Shown here: positions 12,188-24,117 of the stretch, in pieces
Layout: the number at the start of each line of letters is the position of its first letter
Position numbering within the stretch: the first letter of the stretch is position 1
NCBI RefSeq assembly: GCF_013782625.1
Contig: NZ_CP056199.1
Span: 1-64,000, forward strand
From: Enterobacter sp. RHBSTW-00994
GTDB lineage: Bacteria; Pseudomonadota; Gammaproteobacteria; Enterobacterales; Enterobacteriaceae
DNA length: 64,000 bases
Direction of reading: 5' to 3'
Notes under the pieces: model-generated
The model's database searches: none
Seen by the model: only the letters and a program-made list of their open reading frames with translations
What the model was told of the DNA's origin: nothing
Translations under genes and position numbers: made by a program

Positions 12188-13411
12188 ATGAAACAAATCA
12201 CCTTTGCTTCCCGCAATCATCAACTCACCAATACCCGTACCTGGACGGCAGACAGTCGCTGGCTCGTATACGATGTGCGCCCGTCAGGGGCGTCATTTAC
12301 TGGTGAGACGATCGAGCGGATTAATGTGCTGACGGGCGATATTGAGGTGCTTTACCGCGCGACAAACGGCGCACATGTTGGTGTGGTGACGGTTCATCCC
12401 GTGGATGACCGATATGTCTTTATCCATGGACCCCAAAATCCAGATCCACACTGGCAGTATGATTTTCACCACCGTCAGGGCGTCATTGTGCACCACGGTC
12501 AGGTGAGTAACCTTGATGCAATGGATATCACCGCGCCTTATACCGCAGGCGCACTGCGTGGCGGCAGCCATGTGCATGTCTTCAGTCCTGATGGGCAATG
12601 CGTTAGCTTTACCTATAACGACCACGTGTTGCATGAACGCGATCCCGCATGTGATTTGCGCAATGTGGGTGTAGCAGCGCCGTATGGCCCGGTGAATCCT
12701 CTGGGGAATCACCCGCGTGAGTATGCCGGTACATTCTGGAGCGTGCTGGTGAGCACCACGACGTCGGACCCGCAACCGGGGAGCGATGAAATTAATCGCG
12801 CTTATGAAGAAGGATGGGTGAATAACGACAGACTGGCGTTTATCGGCGACACGCTCGGCATGAACGGTGAGAAAATCCCGGAGCTGTTTATTGTTGACCT
12901 GCCAACGGATGAGTTGGGGTGGAAACGTGCAGGCGATCTGCCGTTGCAAGGTACACCAGCGTTGATGCCAGCCCCGCCTTTGGGTGTTATACAGCGCCGT
13001 TTAACCTTCACCCATCCTCGCGCGTTTCCGGGGCTGGTAAACGTGCCACGCCATTGGGTGCGGAGTAATCCACAGGGAACGCAGATTGCCTTTTTGATGC
13101 GCGACGATAACGGGATTGTCCAGCTTTGGCTGATCTCCCCTGAAGGGGGCGAACCACGCCAGTTAACCCACCATGACAGCGATATCCAGTCGGCATTCAA
13201 CTGGCATCCATCCGGGAATATGCTTGGATTTGTTCTCGAAAACAGAATTGCCTGTTGCAGTGCTGTCTCCGGAGAGGTCAGATTTTTGACGTCCGATCAC
13301 GGCAAACCACCATCGGGAGATGCCGTGGTGTTTTCACCAGACGGCAAGCTGGTGGCATGGATGGAGGAGACGGCGGGTTTCCGTCAGCTTTGGGTCACGG
13401 AAACCGCATAA
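12188..13411 (+). CDS. yidR: YidR family protein (DUF3748), beta-propeller-like
   Basis: The 407-residue product resembles E. coli YidR, a cytoplasmic protein of unknown function in the DUF3748 family. Repeats such as DSRWLVYDVRPSG, FSPDGQCVSFTYND and FSPDGKLVAWME are TolB/WD-like blades, and no signal peptide is visible. ATG 12188 gives the conserved start MKQITFASRNHQLTNT. An earlier ATG at 12146 would read through the terminator stem and lacks family support. The stop is only two bases from the convergent yidQ stop. Confidence 0.93.
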   Translation: MKQITFASRNHQLTNTRTWTADSRWLVYDVRPSGASFTGETIERINVLTGDIEVLYRATNGAHVGVVTVHPVDDRYVFIHGPQNPDPHWQYDFHHRQGVIVHHGQVSNLDAMDITAPYTAGALRGGSHVHVFSPDGQCVSFTYNDHVLHERDPACDLRNVGVAAPYGPVNPLGNHPREYAGTFWSVLVSTTTSDPQPGSDEINRAYEEGWVNNDRLAFIGDTLGMNGEKIPELFIVDLPTDELGWKRAGDLPLQGTPALMPAPPLGVIQRRLTFTHPRAFPGLVNVPRHWVRSNPQGTQIAFLMRDDNGIVQLWLISPEGGEPRQLTHHDSDIQSAFNWHPSGNMLGFVLENRIACCSAVSGEVRFLTSDHGKPPSGDAVVFSPDGKLVAWMEETAGFRQLWVTETA

Positions 13412-13413
13412 AA

Positions 13414-13749
13414 CTAGCGTGGTGGCATTTCAGCGGGCGGAATGACGGAGTTGGTAGCCAGATTTTCCTGCTCGCTTTTCTCGACACGCGATCTCACCGA
13501 ATTGTCCGTACGGAAAAGATCCCACGGTAGCAAGAGGGTGTCCATGACAGCCGTAAACGGCATATCCAGCACCGCCAGGGATTTGGTTCCCCAGTTAGTG
13601 TCATCATCCGAGAGCATTGTCGCTGTTGCGCGTGTGCCCGGGTATGTTCCTTCTTTACCGCCAGTGTGAGACATCACGCTCGAACACCCGCAAAGTAAAA
13701 CTACACCGCTGAACGTCGTCAGCTTGATCAGAACATTTTTCATCATCAC
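13414..13749 (-). CDS. yidQ: YidQ family lipoprotein (DUF1375)
   Basis: The 111-residue product has a signal peptide ending in the lipobox LLCGCS, with the modified cysteine at about residue 22, so it is a predicted lipoprotein. The segment SVMSHTGGKEGTYPGTRA matches E. coli YidQ closely. Function is unknown. Three ATG codons in a row (13749, 13746, 13743) could each start it. It converges on yidR, with stop codons two bases apart. Confidence 0.93.
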   Translation of the reverse strand: MMMKNVLIKLTTFSGVVLLCGCSSVMSHTGGKEGTYPGTRATATMLSDDDTNWGTKSLAVLDMPFTAVMDTLLLPWDLFRTDNSVRSRVEKSEQENLATNSVIPPAEMPPR

Positions 13750-13925
13750 TTTGTCATCGTTAATGGCACTGCATCGACCTACAACTCAGGGTTATAGCTA
13801 TCCCGATAAGAAATGAATAGTCCAAAAACCCCGCACTGTGGCGGCCATCGCAATTTAACCCTTTGTGCTGTTGTCCCAGTCTATGCGAGATGCAAGAAAG
13901 TGCAAAAAAAAGTGTACTTGTTGCG

Positions 13926-13953
13926 CTTGAAAATACCTATACCAGACCCACTT
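13926..13953 (+). promoter_or_regulatory. Sigma-32 heat-shock promoter of ibpA
   Basis: CTTGAAA (13926-13932) and ACCCACTT (13946-13953) are 13 bases apart and fit the sigma-32 pattern CTTGAAA-N(11-16)-CCCCATNT with small deviations. Transcription would begin near 13961, leaving a 5' leader of about 98 bases before ibpA. The 310-base gap between yidQ and ibpA otherwise shows no gene. Confidence 0.75.
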
Positions 13954-14032
13954 TAAGACTGTAGCCCGATAACGAATACGCCTGATGGGTATTCGGGGGT
14001 GCAATAGCCTGTCCATGGTGGAAGGCTAAAAT

Positions 14033-14062
14033 TCTCGCTGATTTCAGGAGCTTTTATTTATG
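14033..14062 (+). promoter_or_regulatory. ROSE-like RNA thermometer of ibpA
   Basis: The bases CUCGCUG (14034-14040) can pair with the ribosome site CAGGAG (14045-14050) around an AUUU loop, leaving G14037 bulged. A bulged G inside a UCGCU motif opposite the Shine-Dalgarno is the hallmark of ROSE elements. Heat would melt this weak stem and allow translation. Confidence 0.8.
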
Positions 14063-14470
14063 CGTAACTTTGATCTTTCTCCGCTTTATCGCTCAGCCAT
14101 CGGTTTTGATCGTCTGTTTAACCTATTAGAAAATAACCAAAATCAGGGTAATGGCTACCCTCCATACAATGTTGAACTGGTCGACGAAAACCACTACCGC
14201 ATCGCGATTGCCGTTGCTGGTTTTGCCGAGAGCGAGCTTGAAATCACCGCGCAGGAGAACGTACTGGTGGTGAAGGGCGCTCACACATCCGAGCAAAAAG
14301 AACGTACCTATCTGTATCAGGGCATCGCAGAACGTAACTTTGAACGTAAGTTCCAGTTAGCCGAGAACATTCATGTTCATGGTGCGAACCTGGTCAACGG
14401 CCTGCTGTTTATCGATCTGGAACGTGTGATTCCGGAAGAGAAAAAACCGCGCCGTATCGAAATTAATTAA
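14060..14470 (+). CDS. ibpA: Small heat-shock protein IbpA
   Basis: IbpA is a holdase chaperone that coats aggregating proteins and hands them to DnaK/ClpB. The 136-residue protein has the alpha-crystallin domain (about 35-125) with the PPYNVE entry strand, the VxVxGxH segment and a C-terminal IEIN tail close to the IxI anchor. It starts [17 protein letters not shown] as in E. coli. Control appears to be doubled: a sigma-32 promoter and a leader thermometer. ibpB follows after 135 bases and probably shares the transcript. Confidence 0.98.
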   Translation: MRNFDLSPLYRSAIGFDRLFNLLENNQNQGNGYPPYNVELVDENHYRIAIAVAGFAESELEITAQENVLVVKGAHTSEQKERTYLYQGIAERNFERKFQLAENIHVHGANLVNGLLFIDLERVIPEEKKPRRIEIN

Positions 14471-14580
14471 TTTATCGGGTCGCGAAAGCGGCCCACCCAG
14501 AGATGCTTGCCGAAATGGGAGCATATGCGAATCCATAAGGATTTGCAGGAACAACTGCGCACAAAATTAACCTGTGCCAA

Positions 14581-14608
14581 CTCGCTTCTTAGAAGGAGAA
14601 ACACCATG
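14581..14608 (+). promoter_or_regulatory. ROSE-like RNA thermometer of ibpB
   Basis: CUCGCUU (14581-14587) can pair with AAGGAG (14593-14598) around a CUUAG loop, with G14584 bulged. The geometry is the same as at ibpA: the UCGCU motif faces the ribosome site. This suggests independent heat control of ibpB translation even within the shared mRNA. Confidence 0.75.
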
Positions 14609-15034
14609 CGTAACTACGATTTATCCCCTCTGCTGCGTCAGTGGATTGGTTTTGACAAACTGGCTAATGCCCTGCAAAGCACCACTGAGCAACAGACGTT
14701 TCCGCCGTACAACATCGAAAAAAGCGATGATAACCACTATCGCATCACCCTTGCGCTGGCAGGGTTCCGCCAGGAAGACCTGGATATCCAGCTTGAAGGG
14801 ACGCGCCTTACCGTGAAAGGTACGCCGGAAAAACAAGACACCGAGACCAAATGGCTGCACCAGGGGCTGGTTATTCAGCCATTCAGCCTGAGCTTCACGC
14901 TGGCAGACCATATGGAAGTTTCCGGTGCGACCTTTGCCAACGGCTTGTTGCATATCGATCTGACGCGTAACGTGCCAGATGCGATCGCTCCGCAACGCAT
15001 CGCGATTAGCGAGCGTCCTGCGTTGAACAGCTGA
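14606..15034 (+). CDS. ibpB: Small heat-shock protein IbpB
   Basis: IbpB is the partner of IbpA and makes aggregates accessible to the DnaK/ClpB system. ATG 14606 gives [20 protein letters not shown] and 142 residues, the E. coli length, with AGAAGGAG eight bases upstream. An in-frame extension upstream to 14507 would run through the thermometer and has no family match. The alpha-crystallin domain spans about 35-125, and a C-terminal IAIS motif serves as the inter-subunit anchor. A strong terminator follows. Confidence 0.98.
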   Translation: MRNYDLSPLLRQWIGFDKLANALQSTTEQQTFPPYNIEKSDDNHYRITLALAGFRQEDLDIQLEGTRLTVKGTPEKQDTETKWLHQGLVIQPFSLSFTLADHMEVSGATFANGLLHIDLTRNVPDAIAPQRIAISERPALNS

Positions 15035-15070
15035 CCGGGTAGCCACCACGGCCCTCTGAGGTAAAAGAAA

Positions 15071-15099
15071 AAGCCCCGCTTTAGCGGGGCTTTTTTGTG
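15071..15099 (+). terminator. Intrinsic terminator of ibpAB
   Basis: AAGCCCCGC and GCGGGGCTT pair around a TTTA loop, followed by five further T residues. It lies about 37 bases after ibpB and overlaps any longer reading of yidE, which supports the internal yidE start at 15176. Confidence 0.92.
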
Positions 15100-15175
15100 C
15101 GCCATCACCCATACAACGCTTTCTGGCTCTGAGAGAATCCCTGTCATAACTAAGGTTATGCACAGGAAGTGGATC

Positions 15176-16837
15176 ATGAGTGATATCGCGTTAACGGTTA
15201 GCGTGTTAGCCCTGGTGGCGGTGATCGGGCTATGGATTGGTAACGTCAAAATCCGTGGAGTCGGGTTTGGGATTGGCGGGGTGCTATTCGGGGGGATCTT
15301 TGTCGGTCATTTTGCTGACCAGCTTGGGCTGGTGCTCAGCGCTGAGATGTTGCACTTCATCCAGGAATTCGGTCTGATCCTCTTTGTTTACACCATCGGC
15401 ATCCAGGTGGGACCGGGATTTTTTGCCTCACTTCGCGTCTCCGGGCTGCGGTTAAACCTCTTTGCTCTCAGCATTGTGGTGATGGGCGGACTGGTGACAG
15501 CCATCCTGCATAAACTATTCAGCATTCCACTGCCTGTGGTACTGGGGATTTTCTCCGGTGCAGTCACCAACACACCCGCGCTGGGGGCAGGGCAGCAAAT
15601 CTTGCGTGACCTGGGGATCTCACCTGACATCGTTGACCAAATGGGGATGAGCTACGCCATGGCTTATCCATTTGGTATTTGCGGCATTCTGCTCTCAATG
15701 TGGCTGGTACGCGTGCTGTTTCGCATCAACGTTGAGAAGGAAGCGCAGGATCATGAGTCCACGTTAACCAACGGGCATGCCCTTATCAAAACCATCAATA
15801 TTCGGGTCGATAACCCTAACCTGAACAATATGGCGATACAGGATGTGCCGATCCTGAACAGCGTTAACATCATTTGTTCGCGGCTTAAGCGTGACGAAAT
15901 GCTGATGGTTCCTTCGCCGGGGACGGTGATTCAGCTGGGAGATCTCTTGCATCTTGTTGGGCAGCCCGGCGATCTGCACAACGCGCGTCTGGTGATTGGC
16001 CAGGAGGTTGAAACCTCGCTTTCTACACGTGGAACAGACATGCGCGTGGAAAGGGTGGTGGTGACAAATGAGCAGGTTTTAGGGAAAAAAATACGTGATC
16101 TGCAGGTAAAAGAGCGTTATGACGTGGTGATCTCCAGGCTTAACCGCGCAGGTATCGAGCTGGTTGCCAGCCCGGAAGCCAGCCTGCAGTTCGGGGATAT
16201 CCTCAATCTGGTGGGGCGGCCAGCATCAATAGATGCGGTGGCGGATATGGTGGGGAATGCGCAGCAAAAACTGCAGCAGGTACAGATGTTACCGGTGTTT
16301 ATCGGGATCGGGTTGGGTGTACTGTTGGGCTCCATTCCGCTGTATGTGCCCGGATTCCCGGTAGCGCTTAAACTGGGGCTGGCGGGTGGCCCACTGATTA
16401 TGGCGCTGATCCTGGGGCGTATCGGTTGCATCGGTAAGCTGTACTGGTTTATGCCGCCAAGTGCAAATCTGGCGCTGCGGGAGCTGGGGATTGTGCTGTT
16501 CCTGGCCGTTGTCGGCTTAAAATCGGGCGGCGATTTTGTCGATACCTTGCTCCAGGGTGAAGGGATGAGCTGGGTAGGGTACGGGATTTTTATTACCGCC
16601 ATTCCTTTGCTCACGGTGGGCATTCTGGCGCGTATCTTCACCAAAATGAACTATCTCACGCTCTGCGGCATGCTGGCGGGGTCGATGACCGATCCTCCGG
16701 CACTGGCGTTTGCTAATAACCTGCATGCCACCAGCGGCGCGGCAGCGCTCTCGTATGCCACGGTTTATCCGCTGGTTATGTTCTTACGCATTATCACGCC
16801 GCAGCTACTGGCGGTGATCTTCTGGGGGCTGGGTTAG
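15176..16837 (+). CDS. yidE: YidE, AspT-type putative transporter
   Basis: The 553-residue product matches E. coli YidE in length and start ([20 protein letters not shown]). It belongs to the AspT/YidE-YbjL family of putative exchangers, with substrate unknown. Two membrane domains of about five helices each flank a central soluble region (about 190-380) with two RCK_C/TrkA-C-like modules, visible as repeated [13 protein letters not shown] and [13 protein letters not shown]. The conserved [12 protein letters not shown] and [12 protein letters not shown] motifs are the duplicated transport signatures. Its 3' end overlaps yidP by 33 bases, convergently. Confidence 0.95.
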   Translation: MSDIALTVSVLALVAVIGLWIGNVKIRGVGFGIGGVLFGGIFVGHFADQLGLVLSAEMLHFIQEFGLILFVYTIGIQVGPGFFASLRVSGLRLNLFALSIVVMGGLVTAILHKLFSIPLPVVLGIFSGAVTNTPALGAGQQILRDLGISPDIVDQMGMSYAMAYPFGICGILLSMWLVRVLFRINVEKEAQDHESTLTNGHALIKTINIRVDNPNLNNMAIQDVPILNSVNIICSRLKRDEMLMVPSPGTVIQLGDLLHLVGQPGDLHNARLVIGQEVETSLSTRGTDMRVERVVVTNEQVLGKKIRDLQVKERYDVVISRLNRAGIELVASPEASLQFGDILNLVGRPASIDAVADMVGNAQQKLQQVQMLPVFIGIGLGVLLGSIPLYVPGFPVALKLGLAGGPLIMALILGRIGCIGKLYWFMPPSANLALRELGIVLFLAVVGLKSGGDFVDTLLQGEGMSWVGYGIFITAIPLLTVGILARIFTKMNYLTLCGMLAGSMTDPPALAFANNLHATSGAAALSYATVYPLVMFLRIITPQLLAVIFWGLG

Positions 16838-17551
16838 TAACGCCTCCGGGTGAATGCGCCGTAAGTGGTAGTCCACCTGGTAATCGCTGGTGTTGCGGAA
16901 CATCACGGAATAATTAAGGAATTCGCCGCTGTCGCTGTAGGAAAGGGATGTAATACGCAGCAGCGGCGTTTGTTCCGGGACGTTCAGATAATGCGCCAGC
17001 TGTTTGTCTGCCAGAACAGGCGTCAGGCTTTCGTAGTTACCGCTGATGGTTATCCCACACTCTTTCTCAATATAATCAAACTTCGACCCTTCAAGATGTA
17101 CCAGTGAGAGGTTGCGAAACAGCTTCACAGGCATAAAGCTGTCTTCCAGCATCAATGGTTTTCCCTCCACATAACGTACCCGGCGCGAAAAGTAGATCCG
17201 CTCATCTATCTGAATACGCAGCTGGCTGGCGATGGCGGGCGGAGCAGGCATCACTTCAAACTGTAAGACCTGGCTCTGCACCTCTTTGCCTTGTTGACGG
17301 AGCACTTCCACCAGCCCGGTCAGATTGGTGGTTTCATGGTGAACGTCTTTGCGTGAAACAAACGTCCCGCTGCCGTGACGACGTTCGACAAGACCCCAAC
17401 CCACCAGCAAATCGAGCGCTTTACGGACCGTCATCCTCGCCACACCAAATTCTTTCGCCAGTGCTTTCTCTCCCGGCAGTGGGCTACCGACAGTGTAATC
17501 AGAAGAATTGAGCCGCAACCGCAATCTGTCAGCAATGGATTTGTAGATCAC
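16805..17551 (-). CDS. yidP: GntR/HutC-family regulator YidP
   Basis: The 248-residue protein has an N-terminal winged helix (about 5-70, with [25 protein letters not shown]) and a UTRA effector domain (about 95-235) as in sugar-responsive HutC-type regulators. It closely resembles E. coli YidP, which sits beside the glv genes. It is transcribed away from aglA-aglB, 222 bases apart, so it very probably controls this PTS in response to a phosphorylated sugar. A copy of GTAGACCT lies just beyond its start codon and another 65 bases further on. Confidence 0.92.
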   Translation of the reverse strand: MIYKSIADRLRLRLNSSDYTVGSPLPGEKALAKEFGVARMTVRKALDLLVGWGLVERRHGSGTFVSRKDVHHETTNLTGLVEVLRQQGKEVQSQVLQFEVMPAPPAIASQLRIQIDERIYFSRRVRYVEGKPLMLEDSFMPVKLFRNLSLVHLEGSKFDYIEKECGITISGNYESLTPVLADKQLAHYLNVPEQTPLLRITSLSYSDSGEFLNYSVMFRNTSDYQVDYHLRRIHPEALLTQPPEDHRQ

Positions 17552-17553
17552 CT

Positions 17554-17626
17554 GTAGACCTCTCTGTGAATATCAGGGCGTGAATACGGTCTTTAGATGT
17601 CCATATTTACTGCAAAAAGTAGACCT
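17554..17626. promoter_or_regulatory. Repeated GTAGACCT sites in the yidP-aglA control region
   Basis: GTAGACCT occurs at 17554-17561 and again at 17619-17626, in direct orientation. HutC-type regulators often bind GTCTA-like half-sites, so these are candidate YidP contacts. Neither copy forms a full palindrome, so confidence is low. No other gene is visible in the 222-base gap. Confidence 0.35.
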
Positions 17627-17773
17627 GATTGCACAAATTAAAACCATGAAAGCGATCACGAATCGTAGCGGCATGTCATGTGCGTTATTCGGGAAATTCT
17701 TATGCTCATTTCAGGCCAGTAAAAAACCATAAAGGCCTCTAACCCCTACAGGTTGTTACATGAGGATTTGAAA

Positions 17774-20715
<2,942 letters not shown>

Positions 20716-20722
20716 CCCTCCT

Positions 20723-20746
20723 GACCGGCATCCTCTGATGCCGGTC
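20723..20746 (+). terminator. Hairpin after aglB
   Basis: GACCGGCATC and GATGCCGGTC form a perfect 10-base stem with a four-base loop, seven bases after aglB. The following sequence TCCTTGTCTTTG is only partly T-rich, so termination is likely but not certain. Confidence 0.75.
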
Positions 20747-20806
20747 TCCTTGTCTTTGTCGATTTACGCTATGCTGAAGCCTGCCGCAGCACGACAAGGA
20801 ATCTTG

Positions 20807-21154
20807 ATGAAAATCTCCCGCCTCGGCGAAGCACCGGACTACCGCTTCTCGCTGGCCAATGAACGTACATTTTTAGCGTGGATCCGCACTGCACTGGGCT
20901 TTCTGGCCGCTGGTGTTGGGCTTGATCAACTGGCCCCGGATTTCGCCACCCCATTAATTCGTGAAGTGCTGGCGCTATTGTTGTGCCTGTTCGCGGGAGG
21001 ACTGGCGATTTACGGCTATCTGCGTTGGTTGCGCAATGAAAAGGCGATGCGCCTGAAACAGGATCTCCCCTATACGCGCGGTTTGTTCATGATTAGTGCG
21101 ATATTGCTGACCGTGGCCGGGGTTGTCATGGTGCTGGTGTTCTATGGCGGATAG
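20807..21154 (+). CDS. yidH: YidH family inner-membrane protein (DUF202)
   Basis: The 115-residue product matches E. coli YidH in length and start (MKISRLGEAPDYRFSLANERTFLAWIRTALGFLAAGVG). It is a DUF202 membrane protein with three predicted transmembrane segments, and its function is unknown. The E-R-T-x-L-A-W-x-R-T motif is the family hallmark. It overlaps yidG by 11 bases, so the two are probably co-translated and may form a complex. Confidence 0.94.
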   Translation: MKISRLGEAPDYRFSLANERTFLAWIRTALGFLAAGVGLDQLAPDFATPLIREVLALLLCLFAGGLAIYGYLRWLRNEKAMRLKQDLPYTRGLFMISAILLTVAGVVMVLVFYGG

Positions 21155-21491
21155 CCGTAAAGCACGTCGTGAAGCCGATCCCGGTTTACAACCGGAGCGT
21201 ACCTCGCTTGCCTGGCTGCGGACGCTACTGGGTTACGGCGCACTGATCGCGCTGGCGATAAAACATAACTGGCATCGGACGGGCGTCCCGTTCTGGATTT
21301 CACTTGTTGTGCTGGCGCTGGTGGCGGTTATTTTGTGGCGATATACCCGTAGCCGGAATCTTATGGATGTTGCGCGGGATGAGGTTGTACAGCCAAAAGC
21401 GGTGCGAGATAAGTTCCTGATTGCGCTGGCTGTCTTGTCACTGTCACTGCTCTTCTCCGTCACGCATATACAGCAGATCCTGAGCCTGTAA
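21144..21491 (+). CDS. yidG: YidG family inner-membrane protein (DUF202)
   Basis: The 115-residue protein is a second DUF202 member, starting MADSRKARREADPGLQPERTSLAWLRTLLGYG. It repeats the ER-TSLAWLRT motif of yidH and has three predicted membrane segments, so yidH and yidG look like an old tandem duplication. Function is unknown. ATG 21144 lies inside yidH. It converges on dsdA across a shared hairpin. Confidence 0.93.
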   Translation: MADSRKARREADPGLQPERTSLAWLRTLLGYGALIALAIKHNWHRTGVPFWISLVVLALVAVILWRYTRSRNLMDVARDEVVQPKAVRDKFLIALAVLSLSLLFSVTHIQQILSL

Positions 21492-21524
21492 AAAAAATCG
21501 ATCCCTCTCCCACAGGAGAGGGAT
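21488..21524 (-). terminator. Terminator of dsdA built from a REP-like palindrome
   Basis: ATCCCTCTCCC and GGAGAGGGAT form a stem at 21501-21524. Read on the minus strand, it is followed by GATTTTTTT, giving an intrinsic terminator for dsdA. The same palindrome family occurs at four other intergenic sites in this window. Confidence 0.8.
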
Positions 21525-21537
21525 AAGGCAAAACCGC

Positions 21538-22839
21538 TTAACGTCCCTTCGCCAGGTACTTCACCATCTCATCTTCCGGAACCATGCCGCCACCGGTCGC
21601 CCAAACCAGATGCGTTGCATTCTCCAGCGGATATTGCTTGCTCAGCGATACGCGAACCGGCCCGGCCATTCCCGCCAGCGCGGAGGGTTCAAGGCGGATC
21701 CCCTCTTCCTGCGCCAGCCAGACGAGCATGTCATACATGCTCTGATCGCTTAAGGTGTAGAAGCCATCGAGCAAGCGCTCCATCGCCCGGCCCACAAAAC
21801 CGGATGCGCGGCCAACAGCCAGTCCATCGGCTGCCGTGACGTTATCAATCCCTAAATCCTGCACCGCAATCTCATCGTGCAGGCCGGTGTAGACGCCCAA
21901 CAGCATACAAGGGGAATGGGTCGGCTCGGCAAAGAAACAGTGAACGTTGTCGCCGAAGGCCAGCTTCAGACCAAACGCCACGCCGCCAGGACCACCGCCG
22001 ACGCCACAAGGCAGATAGACAAACAGCGGATGGTCCGCATCCACAACGCGACTCTGCTGCGCAAACTGTGCTTTCAGGCGCTCGCCTGCCACGGCATAGC
22101 CTAAAAACAGGGTGCGGGAGTTTTCATCATCGATAAAGAAGCAGTTTGGGTCACTTTCCGCAGCTTTACGCCCTTGTTCAACGGCCACGCCGTAATCCTG
22201 CTCGTATTCCACGACTGTCACACCGTGGCTGCGCAGCCTGGCTTTTTTCCACTCACGCGCATCGGCGGACATATGTACCGTCACCTTAAAGCCAATGCCT
22301 GCACTCATAATACCGATGGACATGCCCAGATTGCCGGTTGAGCCTACCGCAATGCTGTGCTGGCGGAAGAAATCTTTGAAGCGCGGTTCCAGCAAAATGC
22401 TGTAATCATCCGTCAGGGACAGCATTCCCGCGTTAAGTGCCAGTTTTTCTGCATGAGTGAGAACTTCATAAATCCCGCCACGGGCTTTAATCGACCCGGA
22501 AATGGGCAGATGGCTATCTTTTTTCAGCAACAGTTTGCCGGGAATCGCCGCGCTCAATTCCTTCTCCAGCCGCTTTTGCATGGCAGGGATCGCCACCAGC
22601 TCAGATTCGATAATACCGTTTGTGGCCGCCGTTTCCGGGAAGGCTTTTGCCAGATAAGGAGCAAAACGCGTCAGGCGCGCATGCGCGTCGTTCACGTCGG
22701 CCTGGGTCAGTCCCACGTACGGCAACCCTTCTGCAAGTGTGGTGGTGCGTGGGTTAAACCAGGTGGTTTCTTTCAGGGCGATCAGATCCTCAACCAGAGG
22801 AAACTGTGCGGTTAAAGTAGTGATGTTTACGTTTTCCAT
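21538..22839 (-). CDS. dsdA: D-serine ammonia-lyase (dehydratase)
   Basis: DsdA is a PLP enzyme converting D-serine to pyruvate and ammonia, for detoxification and carbon use. The 433-residue protein has the PLP lysine in SGSIKARGG (Lys118) and the phosphate-binding glycine loop [10 protein letters not shown]. Length is close to the 442 residues of E. coli. The gene itself looks intact. However, its usual upstream partner dsdX survives only as a 3' fragment, and the DsdC-controlled promoter region is missing, so expression may be low or altered. Confidence 0.96.
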   Translation of the reverse strand: MENVNITTLTAQFPLVEDLIALKETTWFNPRTTTLAEGLPYVGLTQADVNDAHARLTRFAPYLAKAFPETAATNGIIESELVAIPAMQKRLEKELSAAIPGKLLLKKDSHLPISGSIKARGGIYEVLTHAEKLALNAGMLSLTDDYSILLEPRFKDFFRQHSIAVGSTGNLGMSIGIMSAGIGFKVTVHMSADAREWKKARLRSHGVTVVEYEQDYGVAVEQGRKAAESDPNCFFIDDENSRTLFLGYAVAGERLKAQFAQQSRVVDADHPLFVYLPCGVGGGPGGVAFGLKLAFGDNVHCFFAEPTHSPCMLLGVYTGLHDEIAVQDLGIDNVTAADGLAVGRASGFVGRAMERLLDGFYTLSDQSMYDMLVWLAQEEGIRLEPSALAGMAGPVRVSLSKQYPLENATHLVWATGGGMVPEDEMVKYLAKGR

Positions 22840-22856
22840 AGTACGTCTCTTCGTGC

Positions 22857-23075
22857 TCAGATAATGAAAGAAAGCAGGAATGTGCCAGCAAGTGCAAGCA
22901 CCGAGGCGATAAACGTCGCCGTCGTGTCGTATTTGAAGGTCTCATTCAGGGGCGCGCCGCAATATTGCTTCACCAGCCAGAAGAGGGAATCGGTGACGAT
23001 CGTGCAGCCAATTGCACCTGAACCGATGGCAATCGTGATGATCTCCGGGCTGACATTGGGGTACAGCGGCAGCAT
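22857..23075 (-). pseudogene. dsdX: dsdX 3' remnant (D-serine permease)
   Basis: The 72 readable residues (MLPLYPNVSPEIIT through TFLLSFII) match only the C-terminal end of the D-serine transporter DsdX, a Gnt-type permease of about 445 residues. About five sixths of the gene is gone. The frame remains open a short way upstream of the internal ATG but no longer matches the family, placing the deletion edge between 23076 and 23104, next to the dsdC start. A 72-residue fragment with about two membrane segments cannot be a working permease. Confidence 0.88.
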
Positions 23076-23104
23076 TGGGGCGACATAAGAGAGTGAGAAC
23101 GACG

Positions 23105-24031
23105 ATGAATGATGCGAATGAAGACCGAAATCGACAGTTAAATGGCTGGCAGTTATCGAAAATGTACACGTTTGAGGTGGCTGCCCGGCATGAGTCCTTC
23201 GCGCTGGCGGCGGAAGAGTTGTCGCTAAGCCCCAGTGCGGTGAGCCATCGCATCAACCTGCTGGAAGGGGAGCTGGGTATTCAATTATTTGTACGTTCTC
23301 ACCGTAAGGTTGAACTGACACAGGAAGGGAAATGCGTTTACTGGACCCTGAAATCCTCGCTGGATACGCTGAACCAGGAGATCCTTGATATCAAAAATCA
23401 GGCGCTTTCCGGCACGCTTACTGTCTATTCTCGTCCGTCGATTGCCCAATGCTGGCTGGTTCCGATGCTGGGGGATTTTACCCGTCGCTATCCGTCGATT
23501 TCATTGACCATTCTTACCGGCAATGAATACGTCAACATGCAGCGAACGGGTATCGATTTGGCGCTCTATTTCGACGATACCCCGCCTAACCAACAGTCCC
23601 ATTATTTTTTGATGGACGAGGCTATCCTGCCGGTATGTTCGCCCGAATATGCCAGGCAGCATGCGTTGTTTCAGAATCCTGACAACCTGCGCCATTGTAC
23701 GTTGTTGCACGATCGGCAGGCCTGGAGTAACGATTCAGGGACAGATGAGTGGTTGAGCTGGGCGCGACATTTTGCGGCGAACATGCCGCCATCATCGGGA
23801 ATCGGCTTTGATCGTTCTGATTTGGCTATTATTGCTGCGATGAATCACGTTGGTGTTGCGATGGGGCGCAAACGTCTGGTGCAAAAACGGCTCGACAGAG
23901 GAGAACTGATCGCGCCGTTTGGTGAGAAGACCCTGAAATGCCATCAACACTATTACGTTTCGACGCTCTCCGGGCGGCAGTGGCCAAAAATCGATGCCTT
24001 TATTGGCTGGCTGAACGAAATGGCGCAATGA
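23105..24031 (+). CDS. dsdC: LysR-family activator of D-serine genes
   Basis: DsdC activates dsdXA in response to D-serine. ATG 23105 gives a 308-residue protein whose start NDANEDRNRQLNGWQLSKMYTFEV aligns with E. coli DsdC; the upstream frame is rejected because it lies in dsdX debris. The helix-turn-helix spans about 30-55 (SFALAAEELSLSPSAVSHRI), followed by the two-lobed effector domain. Only 29 bases separate its start from the dsdX remnant, so its native promoter and the shared operator region appear deleted. Confidence 0.93.
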   Translation: MNDANEDRNRQLNGWQLSKMYTFEVAARHESFALAAEELSLSPSAVSHRINLLEGELGIQLFVRSHRKVELTQEGKCVYWTLKSSLDTLNQEILDIKNQALSGTLTVYSRPSIAQCWLVPMLGDFTRRYPSISLTILTGNEYVNMQRTGIDLALYFDDTPPNQQSHYFLMDEAILPVCSPEYARQHALFQNPDNLRHCTLLHDRQAWSNDSGTDEWLSWARHFAANMPPSSGIGFDRSDLAIIAAMNHVGVAMGRKRLVQKRLDRGELIAPFGEKTLKCHQHYYVSTLSGRQWPKIDAFIGWLNEMAQ

Positions 24032-24117
24032 AGAATTATTACGCTTTGGCTCTACACGAAATGCGAAAAAGCGTGCTAAATACAGGTTATTGCTTCTGAT
24101 TTCTCGCAAGGTAAACC

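Noticed and set aside
15095..15175. A longer N-terminus for yidE starting before 15176
   Set aside because: It would include the ibpAB terminator T-run and has no family counterpart; the ATG at 15176 matches the known start.
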